A stretch of DNA of 64,000 bases from Macrocystis pyrifera (taxonomy: Eukaryota > Sar > Phaeophyceae > Laminariales > Laminariaceae). Both the position numbers and the translations under genes were made by a program. The stretch covers positions 1,860,001 to 1,924,000 of the forward strand of contig JASSKH010000037.1 of NCBI GenBank assembly GCA_031763025.1, in the 5' to 3' direction. Below the pieces are notes generated by a model. The model made no database searches, had not been told where the DNA came from, and was given only the letters and a program-made list of their open reading frames with translations. Shown here piece after piece: positions 44,901 through 53,849 of the stretch (the first letter of the stretch is position 1; each line of letters starts with the position of its first letter).

Positions 44901-45983
44901 TCTCCAGGAGGTTGTCCGTGTTTTCATGCAGCGCACACCGGATGTGCGCACACGTAAGCCCTCCATCTCAGCGGCAGTAGCCTCCTCCGGTGTGCCGTTG
45001 GCATCCATCCCGCCCGGATGTCCCGTTCTGCTGGGGAGTAGCCGTCGTCGTATACTGTACCAGTACGTACTTTACGTTTAAAAACCAATTGCTGACCTGA
45101 GGCTACGCTAAAAGGAGGCCTGGTACAGCACAAGCTGATAAACTGCTGCGTTTTTTCTGCCGTACCACATGCCTGTGTTACCGAGGAGAGACTAGATGGT
45201 TACTGACTACTTCTGTTTTACGCACTAATTTCTTATACGTTGACCCTTGTTCGTCGGTTGTTATTAGCACTTTTGGGGTTCCCGATATTATGAAATACTC
45301 ATAGACGAAACGACGCTGTGATTGTGTCGCACAGTGAATCCGCATTTGATAAACCGGACTGCTTATAGCACCGTCGCTGCTTATGCTGGCGTGACCTACC
45401 CGCCATAGACGGCTACGTTACCGGTCAGCGACTCGGTAACCTGCTGGCTACTCGCATTGCTGTGTACCAGGTACCAGGTAGCAACAAGTACCTGCCATTG
45501 ATGGTACTCTAACACGTTCACATACCTACATACCTCTCCTCCCCCCCGCGAAGTAGTGCAAGGGCACGGCAGCTGACTTCGACAACGTCAGCTATATCAG
45601 CACCGGACTAGCCGAATCGTTCCCGTTCCAGTCACCTGCTGCTACCCAGAGGATGCATGGATGAAAAATCGCCGATGCCTGAAAGGCGACTCCCCCCCTC
45701 ATGACGTGCTCCGTCTCGGCATTGTAGGGGTGCGAGGGTCAATGGTCGTACGACTACGGCCATGCATGACATGAGTACATTCCCCCCCTCCTCCTCCCTC
45801 CCGCCTCCTCTCCCCAGTTAGTGTTATCAAGGAAACAACTCACATTCGTGCCCGATGAGGCCCACGATGGCGAAGATGCCGGTGCCAAGTGTTCCAGCCA
45901 CGCCTAGGACCACGAGGTCGAAGAGCGTCAGGTGCCGGACCAGCTCCTCGTCGTTTGATTCCGCCAACACTACGGACAAAGGC
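29632..45983 (-). CDS. Gene B: cationic amino acid transporter (CAT family, APC/SLC7), whole span without first exon
   Basis: Ten exons in matching phase: 45983-45844, 41254-41076, 40358-40128, 39430-39290, 38714-38520, 38332-38276, 37651-37428, 33649-33391, 33073-32931 and 29950-29632. They give about 628 residues, so with a short first exon the length fits CAT proteins. Family marks: PLSVVLAESNDEELVRHL before the first membrane segment; GTGIFAIVG, the glycine-rich bend of segment 1; AGPAGIVSWALAG; VPFAPMGVSGI before FFGYLGYDE; ALAGEAIHPRKNVP; QPRLLSVLANDGLLP; and the typical end YFVYG followed by LKHS. Members move Arg, Lys and other amino acids across the plasma or vacuolar membrane. The exact substrate cannot be read from sequence. 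The first exon, which must end in phase 2, lies upstream of 46 kb and was not found. Confidence 0.93.
30545..31235 (-). repeat. Family R1, minus-strand copy (with extra partial unit)
   Basis: The reverse complement of the 27.4-28.0 kb copy, with marks GGCCGTAGTC, AAGAACCGCTTTAGAGGCGG and CAGTGAGAGGCGTGTTTTAC. The first 150 bp (30,545-30,715) repeat the C-tract end a second time. It lies in the last intron of gene B. Confidence 0.85.
31330..32458 (-). mobile_element. LINE fragment, C-terminal part of ORF2, in the last intron of gene B
   Basis: Three consecutive minus-strand frames together resemble the end of a non-LTR retrotransposon protein. SYLGVEISKDCSWDTHI and KRCILMNVIVPKLEYAREVW follow the reverse transcriptase palm, LEIYGGLREGIGMKTYL is further on, and a terminal Cys-His motif includes CARGKAIESRTHIVGECE. 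The palm itself is absent, so the copy is 5'-truncated, as is common for LINEs. The frame changes twice, near 31.99 and 31.6 kb. It ends in an AT-rich stretch. The same strand as gene B means it could affect transcript ending. Confidence 0.85.
32931..33073 (-). CDS. Gene B exon 10
   Basis: The acceptor is TTGAAGCGAAGCAG and the donor is TACGG|GTGAGC. It encodes AFRGPFSPWMPAMGIVVNWF, then LSWTSMLWTFWATAGVCVWY and FVYG, the last two membrane segments. Reading through the donor would give an immediate TGA, so an unspliced form would end at FVYG. The spliced form gains the conserved LKHS. Confidence 0.92.
33391..33649 (-). CDS. Gene B exon 9
   Basis: The acceptor is CATATTTGTCAG and the donor is CAG|GTGAGG. 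It starts (R)SNLDPAQPGPCRAL, then LLFNGLCLLAALMLKLAI and a Gly/Thr/Ala-rich stretch leading into another membrane segment (ALSLLAAGMVMLAVSAW). One base completes the codon left by exon 8. The intron before it is 3.8 kb. Confidence 0.88.
33740..33900 (-). repeat. Family R1, short partial copy
   Basis: GCATGGCCGTAGTCGTATG, then CACAATGCCGG and CCAGGCAGATATTGCTTGCA match the C-tract end of R1 in reverse orientation. It lies within a gene B intron. Confidence 0.8.
34980..35440 (-). repeat. Degenerate repeat coding DDAP-like residues, copy 1
   Basis: Units of about 24-27 bp around GGGATCGCCGGAGCATCATC. On the minus strand they read as Asp/Pro/Ile-rich strings such as DADAPIILDDDPATS. A similar array in the opposite orientation lies at 44.15-44.48 kb, and both are followed by a related segment reading RVYTKAVDV or RVYLKAVDV. 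This may be the linker of an old retroelement polyprotein; the family is uncertain. Confidence 0.55.
35441..37427. other. Gene B intron sequence, no gene seen
   Basis: 35,450-35,940 continues the degraded segment linked to the DDAP-like repeat. 36,000-37,427 is AT-richer unique sequence without exon-like features. Confidence 0.5.
37428..37651 (-). CDS. Gene B exon 8
   Basis: The acceptor is CCTGCCCCTAG and the donor is AGGAG|GTATTA. It encodes VQPRLLSVLANDGLLPKSMS, then TAGVAPFAVLADFISGGVLT and FAITNSCAIIVRR, the most conserved loop and following segment of CAT proteins. It ends in phase 2. Confidence 0.94.
38276..38332 (-). CDS. Gene B exon 7 (57-nt microexon)
   Basis: Nineteen codons, VVAIGELVSLPVVVLAALM, between GGTGCCCAG and ATG|GTGAGC. 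It supplies one membrane segment and is needed to join exons 6 and 8 in phase. Confidence 0.88.
38520..38714 (-). CDS. Gene B exon 6
   Basis: The acceptor is GCGGGTTTCAG and the donor is AAG|GTGCGG. It is 65 codons: VCALAGEAIHPRKNVPLSIA, a membrane segment (YILAIVGVSYVLSALALAG), then the loop with GWGWASK. Phase 0 at both ends. Confidence 0.92.
38993..39080 (+). repeat. Short dispersed element, GTACTCATTTGTTG type
   Basis: GCGTACTCATTTGTTG, then AGTCATTTGACCATTGACCA and TTCGAGACGGAGCA match a copy at 31,250-31,330. Reverse or decayed copies lie at 26.58-26.69 and 63.70-63.77 kb. It is related to the C-tract end of R1. Confidence 0.75.
39290..39430 (-). CDS. Gene B exon 5
   Basis: The acceptor is GTGTGTGAAAG and the donor is GAG|GTACAT. 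It is 47 codons: MAVCAFIIIAGLALFKDDN, then VPFAPMGVSGIVRGSTTAFF and GYLGYDE, which are hallmarks of the family. Phase 0 at both ends. Confidence 0.93.
40128..40358 (-). CDS. Gene B exon 4
   Basis: The acceptor is CAACAACAAAG and the donor is AAG|GTACCG. It is 77 codons, FGVSSASVARVWADKVLEWV through to AAGLQALCVLVLLRGVTVGK. This covers the loop after segment 3 and the next membrane segments. Confidence 0.9.
40479..40640 (+). mobile_element. SINE S1, tRNA-like head and disturbed body
   Basis: The tRNA-like head has an A box TGGCTTGGTAGG at 40,485-40,496 and a B box-like GGCTCGAGGCTC at 40,529-40,540. Body fragments follow, GACTTTTTCTTGCA with an A run and GCGGAAAGCGCGAGAGC. It lies opposite to gene B, in the intron between exons 3 and 4. 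Confidence 0.85.
41076..41254 (-). CDS. Gene B exon 3
   Basis: The acceptor is ATACGTGCAG and the donor is GAG|GTAGGC. It encodes AGPAGIVSWALAGIGCTFSG, then SYAELSSVIPSQGGAYAYAF, the second and third membrane segments with the family SYAEL and GGAY marks. The phase is 2 bases in and 0 out. Confidence 0.93.
41255..43440. other. Gene B intron sequence, no gene seen
   Basis: Two loosely similar segments at 41,280-41,400 and 41,460-41,570 share CGGCAAAAATTGAGGG and CGGGCGAGAGGGAGC type marks, a diverged duplication. No frame is convincing. Confidence 0.5.
43442..43559. repeat. 59-bp tandem duplication, two units
   Basis: CATTGCTGCAGGGAAGATGG and ACGCTCCTACCAGACAAGCC recur after 59 bp with a single base change, so it is a recent duplication. 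It lies in an intron of gene B. Confidence 0.95.
44150..44480 (+). repeat. Degenerate repeat coding DDAP-like residues, copy 2
   Basis: Plus-strand units such as GATGCTCCGGCGATCCCAG read DADAPVIPDADAPMIPD. It is inverted relative to the 35 kb array. Upstream, 43,880-43,990 reads RVYLKAVDV, matching the flank of copy 1. It is probably the second remnant of the same old element. Confidence 0.55.
44481..45843. other. Gene B intron sequence with a small R1 piece
   Basis: 45,700-45,790 holds an R1 end (CTCGGCATTGTAGGGGTGCG, GGCCATGCATGACATGAG) next to a C tract. The rest shows no exon. Confidence 0.5.
45844..45983 (-). CDS. Gene B exon 2 (first one found): N-terminal helix and membrane segment 1
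   Basis: The acceptor ends CCTTACGATAG after a T-rich tract and the donor is GAAT|GTGAGT. It encodes PLSVVLAESNDEELVRHL, then LFDLVVLGVAGTLGTGIFAI. One base completes a codon from the unseen first exon. No ATG lies in frame at a good place, so translation must begin upstream. Confidence 0.9.
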
Positions 45984-46234
45984 CTATCGTAAGGGCGGCA
46001 AAATGTTTCCGACAAAGAAAAAAAGAAAAAAAGAAAAGGTCATCGAAAATTGTACGAAGCGCTTCCTGTTGTTGCTTTTGCTTTTGGGTGTTCTTCATAC
46101 ACATCAACTACGCTTCGTGCATACTTCGGAGTATATCATATGAGGGATCGAGATGAGCACTGCGCGTGGTCGGAGGGCAAGTCGATTAGTAGCAATGATA
46201 AAGTAGTGAAGGAAAAAGGATAAAGGAGTGGAAG

Positions 46235-46301
46235 AATGATGCGTGTGTCGAGGCTCTGTCTCTGTGAAGAGAGGTGGCAGAGCCTCGACACACGCATCAT
46301 T
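46235..46301. ncRNA. Perfect 24-bp hairpin, small-RNA precursor candidate
   Basis: Arms 46,235-46,258 and 46,278-46,301 are exact reverse complements over 24 bp, with a 19-base loop (TCTCTGTGAAGAGAGGTGG). The arm core is GATGCGTGTGTCGAGGCTCT. It lies just upstream of the first gene B exon found. The size suits a microRNA-like or siRNA precursor, but it could equally be the end of a foldback element. The structure is certain; the function is not. Confidence 0.5.
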
Positions 46302-46551
46302 ATTTCAGGTTATGAGCCTCGCCCTTTGATTTACATACCGACCGGCACCAAGCTTCGACGTCTTGCTGAGTTCGTCAAGCTCGTCCAAGAAGTTTGGACC
46401 CGGACGTTCGCTCAATCGTGAGTTCAATCGTTCAACACAACAGCCGCATTGATCGCAGTTGGTGAATAGTTATATATATGAATAGCAGTACGATATATAC
46501 TGTATACGAGTATGAATAGTAGTAGCACCTGTACTTGTGTACCTGGTACCT

Positions 46552-46895
46552 CTTTTTTTTTTTCTTTTTTTTTTTTTTTATTACTCATCACTTTCACTTT
46601 CCAGCCTAATTCGTAAGAGGTGTTACCCTCGACGACCTTCTGGACAAGCCGTGGTCACAGGTGTCTTCCCTTCTCCCCCCCGGTACGTGCCTTCATTTTT
46701 CATCGCGCATAGGGTTCAGCATTCCCACAGCTCGTCGATTTTCATCGAATGTAGCTAACTCACGCTCTCGCGCTTTCCGCTGATCAATCTCTTTTATGCA
46801 AGCAAAAAAGCCCCTACGACCGTGCACTCGGTGAGACTTGAACCCACGAAATTGATCTTGATAGGCACGCGGACCACCTACCAAGCCACCGGGGA
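46552..46895 (-). mobile_element. SINE S1, full-length copy with poly(A) tail
   Basis: Read on the minus strand: a tRNA-like head with A box TGGCTTGGTAGGTGG (46,888-46,874) and B box GGTTCAAGTCTC (46,844-46,833), a body of about 220 bp including CCTATGCGCGATGAAAAATG and CTTGTCCAGAAGGTCG, then GGCTGGAAAGTGAAAGTGAT and an A-rich tail. The acceptor stem cannot close, so it is not a working tRNA. RNA polymerase III transcription is expected from the boxes. Other copies lie at 14.8-15.5 and 40.5 kb. Confidence 0.9.
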
Positions 46896-47133
46896 CACCT
46901 CTACTATACACTGGCAGAACTAAAAATTGAGTAGTGTTATACGCCGTATCGAAGGCTTATGTATATCGAAAAAATGCTGCTGTATCCAATTTTAACTATG
47001 GACATTTCGCATCAAACGCACTCTATCCCCCGGCATCCCTGCATTTGTCTGGTATTTTTATGCTGGTGCTGAAGAAAAAGTTGAAGTTTCAAATTTCCAA
47101 GTTCGCCTTGTACTTTGCCTTCTAATACTCGAC

Positions 47134-47808
47134 GTGTCCTTGTCTCCTCCTGAAGGGGAGTTCAACCTCAACCAGACGCGATCTCTCTCGTACTCGCATG
47201 AACATATACCTGGTGTCCCCGAACCAAACATGCCTTCCTTGTATGTTGAGATCCAATCTCGCTCCACAAGCCCCACTGAATTCCTACGTTCAATCATGAA
47301 CATCGGATTGGTATCGATTTTTCTTTTCGTGTATGGGTATCGCATCGAACCTGATTCTTGTTCGCTATCCACCTTAACCTCTACGTATCATGTTAACATA
47401 CTTACTCTAGACTATAACTACATATCTACAAAATTAACGAAAGTAAAGACCCGAACCATCAAACACGTTTGCCAGAAGTCAGAACGCAACGGGAACAACG
47501 CCACACAGGACGACCTGTGGGAACACAGAGATGTATCATAAGTTTACCTCTCTGGTGGATGGGTATATCGATAAACTGACCACACTTCCACATGTATACG
47601 TTAAAAACAAATGTGCCGGAACGACGACGGTCAGGATGAAAATAAACAAGAACAGTCCCTCCCGTACTCCTTACCCTGCCTTGCGCCACACGACTTACTT
47701 GGACAAATGACTTTCGACTTGTTTCGCACGAAACACAAGAAAGAGTATGATAATCAGTACGAAAAAATACTTGCCCAATTTCGTGTCGATCGACGGAATG
47801 GCTCATGA
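47134..47808 (+). other. AT-richer island with open frames, unknown
   Basis: A plus-strand frame of 135 codons (47,134-47,541, with EGEFNLNQTRSLSYSHEHIP and FLRSIMNIGLVSIFLFVYG) is followed by a 65-codon frame at 47,611-47,808 (FDLFRTKHKKEYDNQYEKIL). The minus strand is also open over 47,058-47,372 and 47,459-47,815. Base use differs from the GC-rich host exons. I recognise no family. It could be an old insertion, a decayed gene or chance. Confidence 0.35.
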
Positions 47809-47960
47809 ATCTCACATCGACGGAAGGGCTGATTTCTGGCGACGTGTGGTTGTCAAGGGGTATCCGGAGTACATCCCCGGGTTTCCTATGTGGATATTAC
47901 TGTAGGCATCATCAACATGCGAAGCAAGCGTAGCGTTCATTCGCCCGTCATCAGCTTCAT

Positions 47961-49011
47961 GTGCACAACTGCGAGATTAGAACAGAGGCACACGAGCGGA
48001 GGGCACGGCATTGCCTGCTGCTAGTGTTGATAAGCCTAGAGGCTAGGATTATTGTTGTGTGGTGTTCTTCCGCCCACCCGCCCTTTCCTTTTTCGAAGGT
48101 GGGTGGAACGGAGGGGCTACACACGATGAATACCACACACATGATGTGTGCCAGACCGTTTTATATTTATTATATATAGTTGTCGATGAGGATGACTGAA
48201 GCGATTCGAAGCTCACAAGGAGTATGCCAGTGGTAGGTATCGGTGCTGAGCCAGTATCTACTGGAAGTAGACCGGTTCTGGCAGGAAACAAATCGCTCCT
48301 GGCCGAGGGAGAAGGTGCCAGGCTTCCAGGATATTGGCATATTACGTACGTCCTACTAAAACGCCTCATGGTACAACGGAAACTCATCGAAACGTGCACA
48401 TGAGAAGAGAGAACGACATGCCAATACTGCAGCATTGTGCACACGCCTGTACCGCCATATACTTTGTTCGCATTGTCGACTTTTTCTTGAGTCGGTCGAC
48501 CACCCCCGACCCAAACATTGCCCTCGAGATACGGCCCAAAATTAGCGTATGTTTTAGATCTAGTGAAGCGAAATCGCACAAAAACGACCAAAATCCCGGC
48601 CGGATCCAGGTTCCTGGTTATTTACGCCGCCAGGAATCTCCTTCTCCCGGGGCTACCAGTACTTAGCCTTAATTGTTGGGGTCCTCGGTCGGCCAAGACT
48701 TCGCTTGATAGAGCCTCGGCCAGCTATCTTGGGGACGGGATTCTCAGGTACTGGCATCTTGGTAGGGAACGACAAGCGGCGGTCGGTGCCGCCTTTCTCG
48801 TACAATGGCAATGGAGCCCGTTGGCAACGTCTCAGAGAACAACGATCGCATGACATGTACGAAGGACATACCACGAAATAATATTGTTCCGTACAGAAAC
48901 TGGAAAGAGTGTAGGACAGACAGATGCTTCCTCTCACATAAATAATAATTTGAGTCCATGGCCCGCAACAAAAAACGAATACAAAAAAATGGCCAGGTTT
49001 TTTCGTTTGTG
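47961..49011. other. Spacer, no certain gene
   Basis: A minus-strand stretch at 48,200-48,360 reads ARSDLFPARTGLLPVDTG before a possible donor CTT|GTGAGC. It would leave phase 0, so it does not fit as the missing first exon of gene B. Nothing else is visible. Confidence 0.4.
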
Positions 49012-49122
49012 CTATTACGGGGGACCATAGTAAACAGGACCTACGGTAGACACAAAAAGCTATATATTTACCTATTTTTTCCACCAATATTTGGTCCTAT
49101 TTACTATGGTCCCCCGCAATAG
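49012..49122. mobile_element. MITE family M1, copy 4
   Basis: CTATTACGGGGGACCATAGT at the left and ACTATGGTCCCCCGCAATAG at the right. It is the most symmetric copy in the window, with interior ACACAAAAAGCTATATATTT. Confidence 0.92.
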
Positions 49123-50052
49123 CGGTACGGCTGTTGACGGACGGTGCCCGCTTGTGGCATTGTGCTGGACATGCTATTAATAGTCCAGAGGCTTGGCGCA
49201 AGCAGACGCTAGGCGTACTCGTCAGTTTCTCTCCGAAGAAATATACCAGCTATACTGTTGCAAAGATGACTCTCTATGGGCCAAGATGAAGAAGACGAAA
49301 TAAAAGATCAGACCGAGCTGAAAACATTGGTTGTGAGCTTGGTGGGCGCATCTGCAACAAGCCTCGACCACGCTCGGCTCTACGGCTAGATGTATGTACT
49401 CTACCGTATCGTTCTAATGACCGACCCACAGCACCTTGCTCATGAGCGTTCCTTGACTCTAGCTCGCGAACGTTCCGACCACCGACGATCGACGATGGAC
49501 TACCACGAGACTTTTCTTTGAACTTTCCTATTACGCCGCATATTCATGGCTGTACTGAGATCTTAAGTTGCCACCTGCTATAGAGTTTGAGACGTGCAGT
49601 GTGGTTGAGAGGGTTCGCAAGGGTGTGCATATACACCAAGGGGGATACACTCGTGGGTCATTATTGGGTTAGTTGAGTGTAGTAGCTGCGTACATTATGC
49701 ATGTACTTCAAAGTATACATTTGCGTGTGGCTATTCAATCGAGTAACGGACGTCATTTTGTTTTTTTGGATGAAACACTCTGTGTGTCCTCCATTTGCAT
49801 TTTCGTGCGAGACACTAGACATTCCTGGATACATTGATAATTTATTCCCTGGTGTCGGAATCGTTCCGTTGGTTTATAACTGGTGAGATATACAGTCGAA
49901 CGCGTGAGCTGCACACTCTAGAGACAAATATCTTCATCGGGCGCATTGTGATTCTCCGCCTGTTTTACTTCGTTGTTGTGTTGTGTTACCCAGTCCGCAG
50001 CAAACCATCAATGACCAACACGAAACGTCTTTTATACGGTTCGTTAATTGCA
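49123..50052. other. Spacer, no gene seen
   Basis: AT-rich sequence without a convincing frame or repeat. Confidence 0.5.
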
Positions 50053-51207
50053 GATAACTTATACAAGGCGCTTCGCCCCGTGGGCGGCCTACGCCGCCCG
50101 CTACGCTCGCTCAGGAAGGAAAAGTACATCAAATTATGCGAAGCGGACAGAGGTCCTTGATTGCATATAGTTTTTTTCATGATTGATTGTAGTTGCAAAC
50201 TGGCGACTTGATAATGCCAAGAGTCCCGCCGCCATGCTTCATTCATTCAGGAGAAAACAACAGCTCGGACGCCACATACGCTTCGCGTCGCGGGCGGTTT
50301 TCCGCTGCGCTCGCTCACATGTCGTACGTACGTACATACCCCAGGTAGGGTACTTATTTTCTTTTTTCGATATGCTCTAGGTCCGTACTCGTATGTACGA
50401 AAGATAAAGCACAGCACGGCACAGCAGCACCGCAAAAACAATGAAAATGAAACCGAAAATTTCTGAAAGAAAAAAATCCCTGTCCCCTCTAGTGTAATAA
50501 TTTCCTGCCTGATTGGAACACCTGAGACCGGTCAAAAAGAAAAAAATGAAAAAAATCAAACAGCAGAGCTTCTCTCTCAGCCCCGTACGCCGCCCGCCCC
50601 TCTCGCAACGATCTCGCCACCGATTCGGTCCGGGCAAAACTTCCCTCACTCTCTGCCACAGTGAGCCCCGTCGCCCGCCTCGCGTGAGGCCCGGTGCTCA
50701 CCGTGGCCGTGGTTCGCCAGCTCGACAATATTGGTGCTCAGCCTGCGTACCTCTCTCCTTGAGCTTCAAGCCCGGTCGCAAAAATAAGCACCGCTTGAAA
50801 TTTATCTTGCAATCCCCAACGACCCTTATAAACTCGTAGATATCTATCAGAAACCACAAATGGAGGCCAGACAAAAGCCCATTCATGCTTCCCTCGTGTC
50901 TCGAGGCACACACGACGCCTAGCCACGAAACCGGCGACCACACTCCTTGCAATCCTCTCTCTACCGGCCACCATCCGCCGATACCCGCGACGGTGCAGCA
51001 CTCGCCCGCGATGTCGTGCTCCGAGTACACGCACGCGCACGAAACGAAATAAGAACAAGGACAGAAGGACTGAAAGTGCCCAAGAGGAATGGAGAAAACA
51101 AAGACCCGCTGGAAAGGTCCGGCAAGTAATAAAAGGAGACGATTTCCAAGTGGGGGCTCTGAGAGGCCAGGGATGTACCAACCGAGCACGCTCAGAGATC
51201 GAGACAT
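50053..51207. repeat. Repeat block R2, copy 1 (about 1.16 kb)
   Basis: It matches 56,704-57,873 from end to end in the same orientation. Marks: GGCGGCCTACGCCGCCCGCT (itself a palindrome-rich GC stretch), CAAACTGGCGACTTGATAAT, ACATACCCCAGGTAGGGTAC, CTTCTCTCTCAGC and ACCAACCGAGCACGCTCAGA. The minus-strand frame common to both copies (50,489-50,728 and 57,182-57,400) changes more amino acids than silent sites, so I treat it as noncoding. Confidence 0.9.
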
Positions 51208-52722
51208 CTATGAGTAGTTCTATGCTATCAACTCGGTATATGTCGGTTCAAGTGATGTTAGCTGAATCGCGATCAACTTCTCGCTTGCCTATATAATAGT
51301 CGATGATGCCTCTTTCGACAAAGGAGACATGCCGTCTTATCGTTTACCATGCACCAGCAGTCCGTCATACTGCATCGTGATCGTTACAATCACACCGTCG
51401 TCGAGTCATGCAAACTTTTGTATTATTGACAATGTTATTGGTGTCGATCAACCAAACCGTTTGTTTCGTCCGTTGCATACTCTGCATGCATGATTTCTGG
51501 CAAAATCGTTGTCCAGCACACTTCTTCAGTTTGTGTGTACCGATCTTGCAAGAAATCCCATCATATACACACTGCTGTACAACATTGAGAAATACCCTGA
51601 ATATTTTCGAAGCCAACCATACCACTGTTCGGTATGAATGGTGACGTATACAATTGCTCGATATATATAGTACATGGTTTGGTATACACTTGTATATATA
51701 TGGTTTTGTATACCACCGTTCGTTATACATGGTTTTGTATACCATTGTATACATGGTTTAGTATACCATCGTTCGTTATATGATGTTGTTCAGTGATCGT
51801 CGTGTATATGAATCCTGAATCGTGCAAGCGTGCATGCGAAGGACTACAACACGTTCCACTAATAAGAGTAGTTGGCAATTCGTGGTACATGACTGACACA
51901 CAAGCAAATTAAATCATAATCATACAAGCTACCAAAACCCGGCGTGTGTCGTAAACGCTACCCTCTAAGGAAGGCAAAGTGCCATAGAGGCCAGTTCGAA
52001 CCGGAGGTGCTCCCCTCATTCGTGCGTACATGACTGAGTTACTTACAATTGTAAATACTACTCAATGCCACAGAGTATCGAGTAGAATGTAAGTACCTGG
52101 TCATGGTGGTATCGGTACTCGTAGTGCCCTGTGATGCACCACTCTCAACGGACATGTGAGGACCACCGTGCGGGGCGGTATCGACCCGGGGGTGTTCGTT
52201 TTTGCCCCCAGACTGTTGGAGTGGTAGATGTATGGAATAATTTCTGATTCGGGGATGGGAGCTTATTATCCCCGGGTGCGGCCGAAACCTCGGGTTGTTC
52301 CGACGGGAAATTCTCGCCGCTGCCAGAAATCGCATACACGTTCGTATTATGTGATGGTGTCACGTAGCTAGGGGGGGGTGCAATACGTACCAGTATGAGA
52401 AGATAAGGCAAATACGTACCACGCGTAGATCACGTGATGTGTTACGGTGGTATTAATAGTAACGGAAACTTCTCAGTAAATAGTACCTGTATGAAGATAC
52501 ATGGTTAAGGGGACAGTATATTAATAGTACCAGTAATTTAACTGTCTCCTCTCCCGATCTCGCTCTGTTCCTGTACCCTATTTGAGCTCTCCATGATGGG
52601 ATAAAAAACTATTAATAGGAGAACTTTCCCAAGAAGAGAAGCGTGCCTTGTGGCCAATACCTGGTTTATGTAGGAACGGCATCTACGCTATTTTCTCAGG
52701 AGGCAAGCATAGTAATAATAAT

Positions 52723-52809
<87 letters not shown>

Positions 52810-53403
52810 TAACAATAACAATAATAACAACAATATCGACACATCCCCATGTCCTCCTCCATGTTGAGGCACACCATGACACGCACGGGACAAATACGCG
52901 ATTACCGAAACTATTTGAAACAAAAAAGCGGGGATATATGCAATGGCGTTACGCGTGACCACGCGTAACGAAGGTCCGCCGTGTTGTTATTTCCGGAACA
53001 AATTGTGTCCCCTATTTCCGGTAGCAATAATGGATCGTTAAGCACATCTATATGTGAATTCCAGTAAATTCCAAGTGCTCCAACATTTTTTACCGGTCGG
53101 TATAATTTTGTTTTGTTCAGTACGAGAAGCACCTACTGACTGCTGTTGTAGTATACTTAACCTGTGACGTCACACTTGGCCATCGTGCTCATGGAACATA
53201 AAGTAGAGGTTGACGGGTGCACGCTTTTTTCTTCATTTTTTTGGAATTCAAGTATAATTTCACGGGGTTCTTTTATCATGGATTCATAGTAAACCCGGGG
53301 ATGAATTTTTTCATCCCCGGTTTTCGCCGTAAAAGCCGTACGTATATAAAATAGTTGATTTCATGTCCGAAAAAAAGTTGAGTTCACATGTCCGAAAAAA
53401 AGC
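51208..53403. other. Spacer with simple repeats
   Basis: 51,655-51,782 carries a loose tandem repeat of TACATGGTTTTGTATACC. 52,440-52,610 is AT-rich. 53,295-53,322 is a short hairpin, CCGGGGATGAA against TTCATCCCCGG. No gene is seen. Confidence 0.6.
52713..52840. repeat. (AAT)n microsatellite
   Basis: About 30 near-perfect AAT/TAA units, then a diverged AAC/AAT tail. It is likely to vary in length between individuals. Confidence 0.98.
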
Positions 53404-53849
53404 CGTAAGGGCGTGTCTTAACCCCCCCCAGAGAGCATTGGAACGAACCGGATAGAATAATATTTGCTGCATGAATTGATGATGCTGATTGGTTGTGGGA
53501 AACGAATAGATTCAGTGCAGCCCGAGAAAAACTGAATATCTAGGAAGAGGAAGAAGAAGTGTTGCACCCCTTTTTCTTGTTTGGGGAGGACCGAACGGCC
53601 CGACCGAACGGGAACATACAGGATTTTATTTGATGTAGATGGACACCACCAAGGATGGATGTGGACACCAATGTGCTCTGGCGTGTGCAAAAGGTTTCGT
53701 ACTGATTCGGCTGGCGAGGCCCAGGATTCTGCATGGACCCAAACACGTTTTTTTACTCAGGCACTGAACGAACGATCACGAACAGCCTCGTTCCGTTCCG
53801 CTCGTTCCCATGTTCTCTAGGGGCCCGGGGGTTAAGACACACCCTAACG
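53404..53849. mobile_element. Non-autonomous element with about 55-bp terminal inverted repeats
   Basis: The left end is CGTAAGGGCGTGTCTTAACC and the right end is GGTTAAGACACACCCTAACG. Further in, AGAGAGCATTGGAACGAACC mirrors the CGCTCGTTCCCATGTTCTCT region. It is 446 bp without a coding frame. Confidence 0.88.

Noticed and set aside
46822-46895. tRNA gene on the minus strand
   Set aside because: The A and B boxes are present but the acceptor stem cannot pair, a second diverged copy exists, and a body with poly(A) tail follows. It is a SINE head.
47058-47372. Minus-strand gene with ERRNSVGLVERDWISTYKEG
   Set aside because: The opposite strand is equally open and no family is recognised, so it is listed only as an unknown island.
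48220-48360. First exon of gene B
   Set aside because: The candidate donor leaves phase 0 whereas phase 2 is required, and no good start codon context is seen.
50489-50728. Small conserved protein shared with 57,182-57,400
   Set aside because: Between the two copies amino acid changes outnumber silent ones and the N-terminal frames differ by an indel, so it behaves as noncoding repeat.
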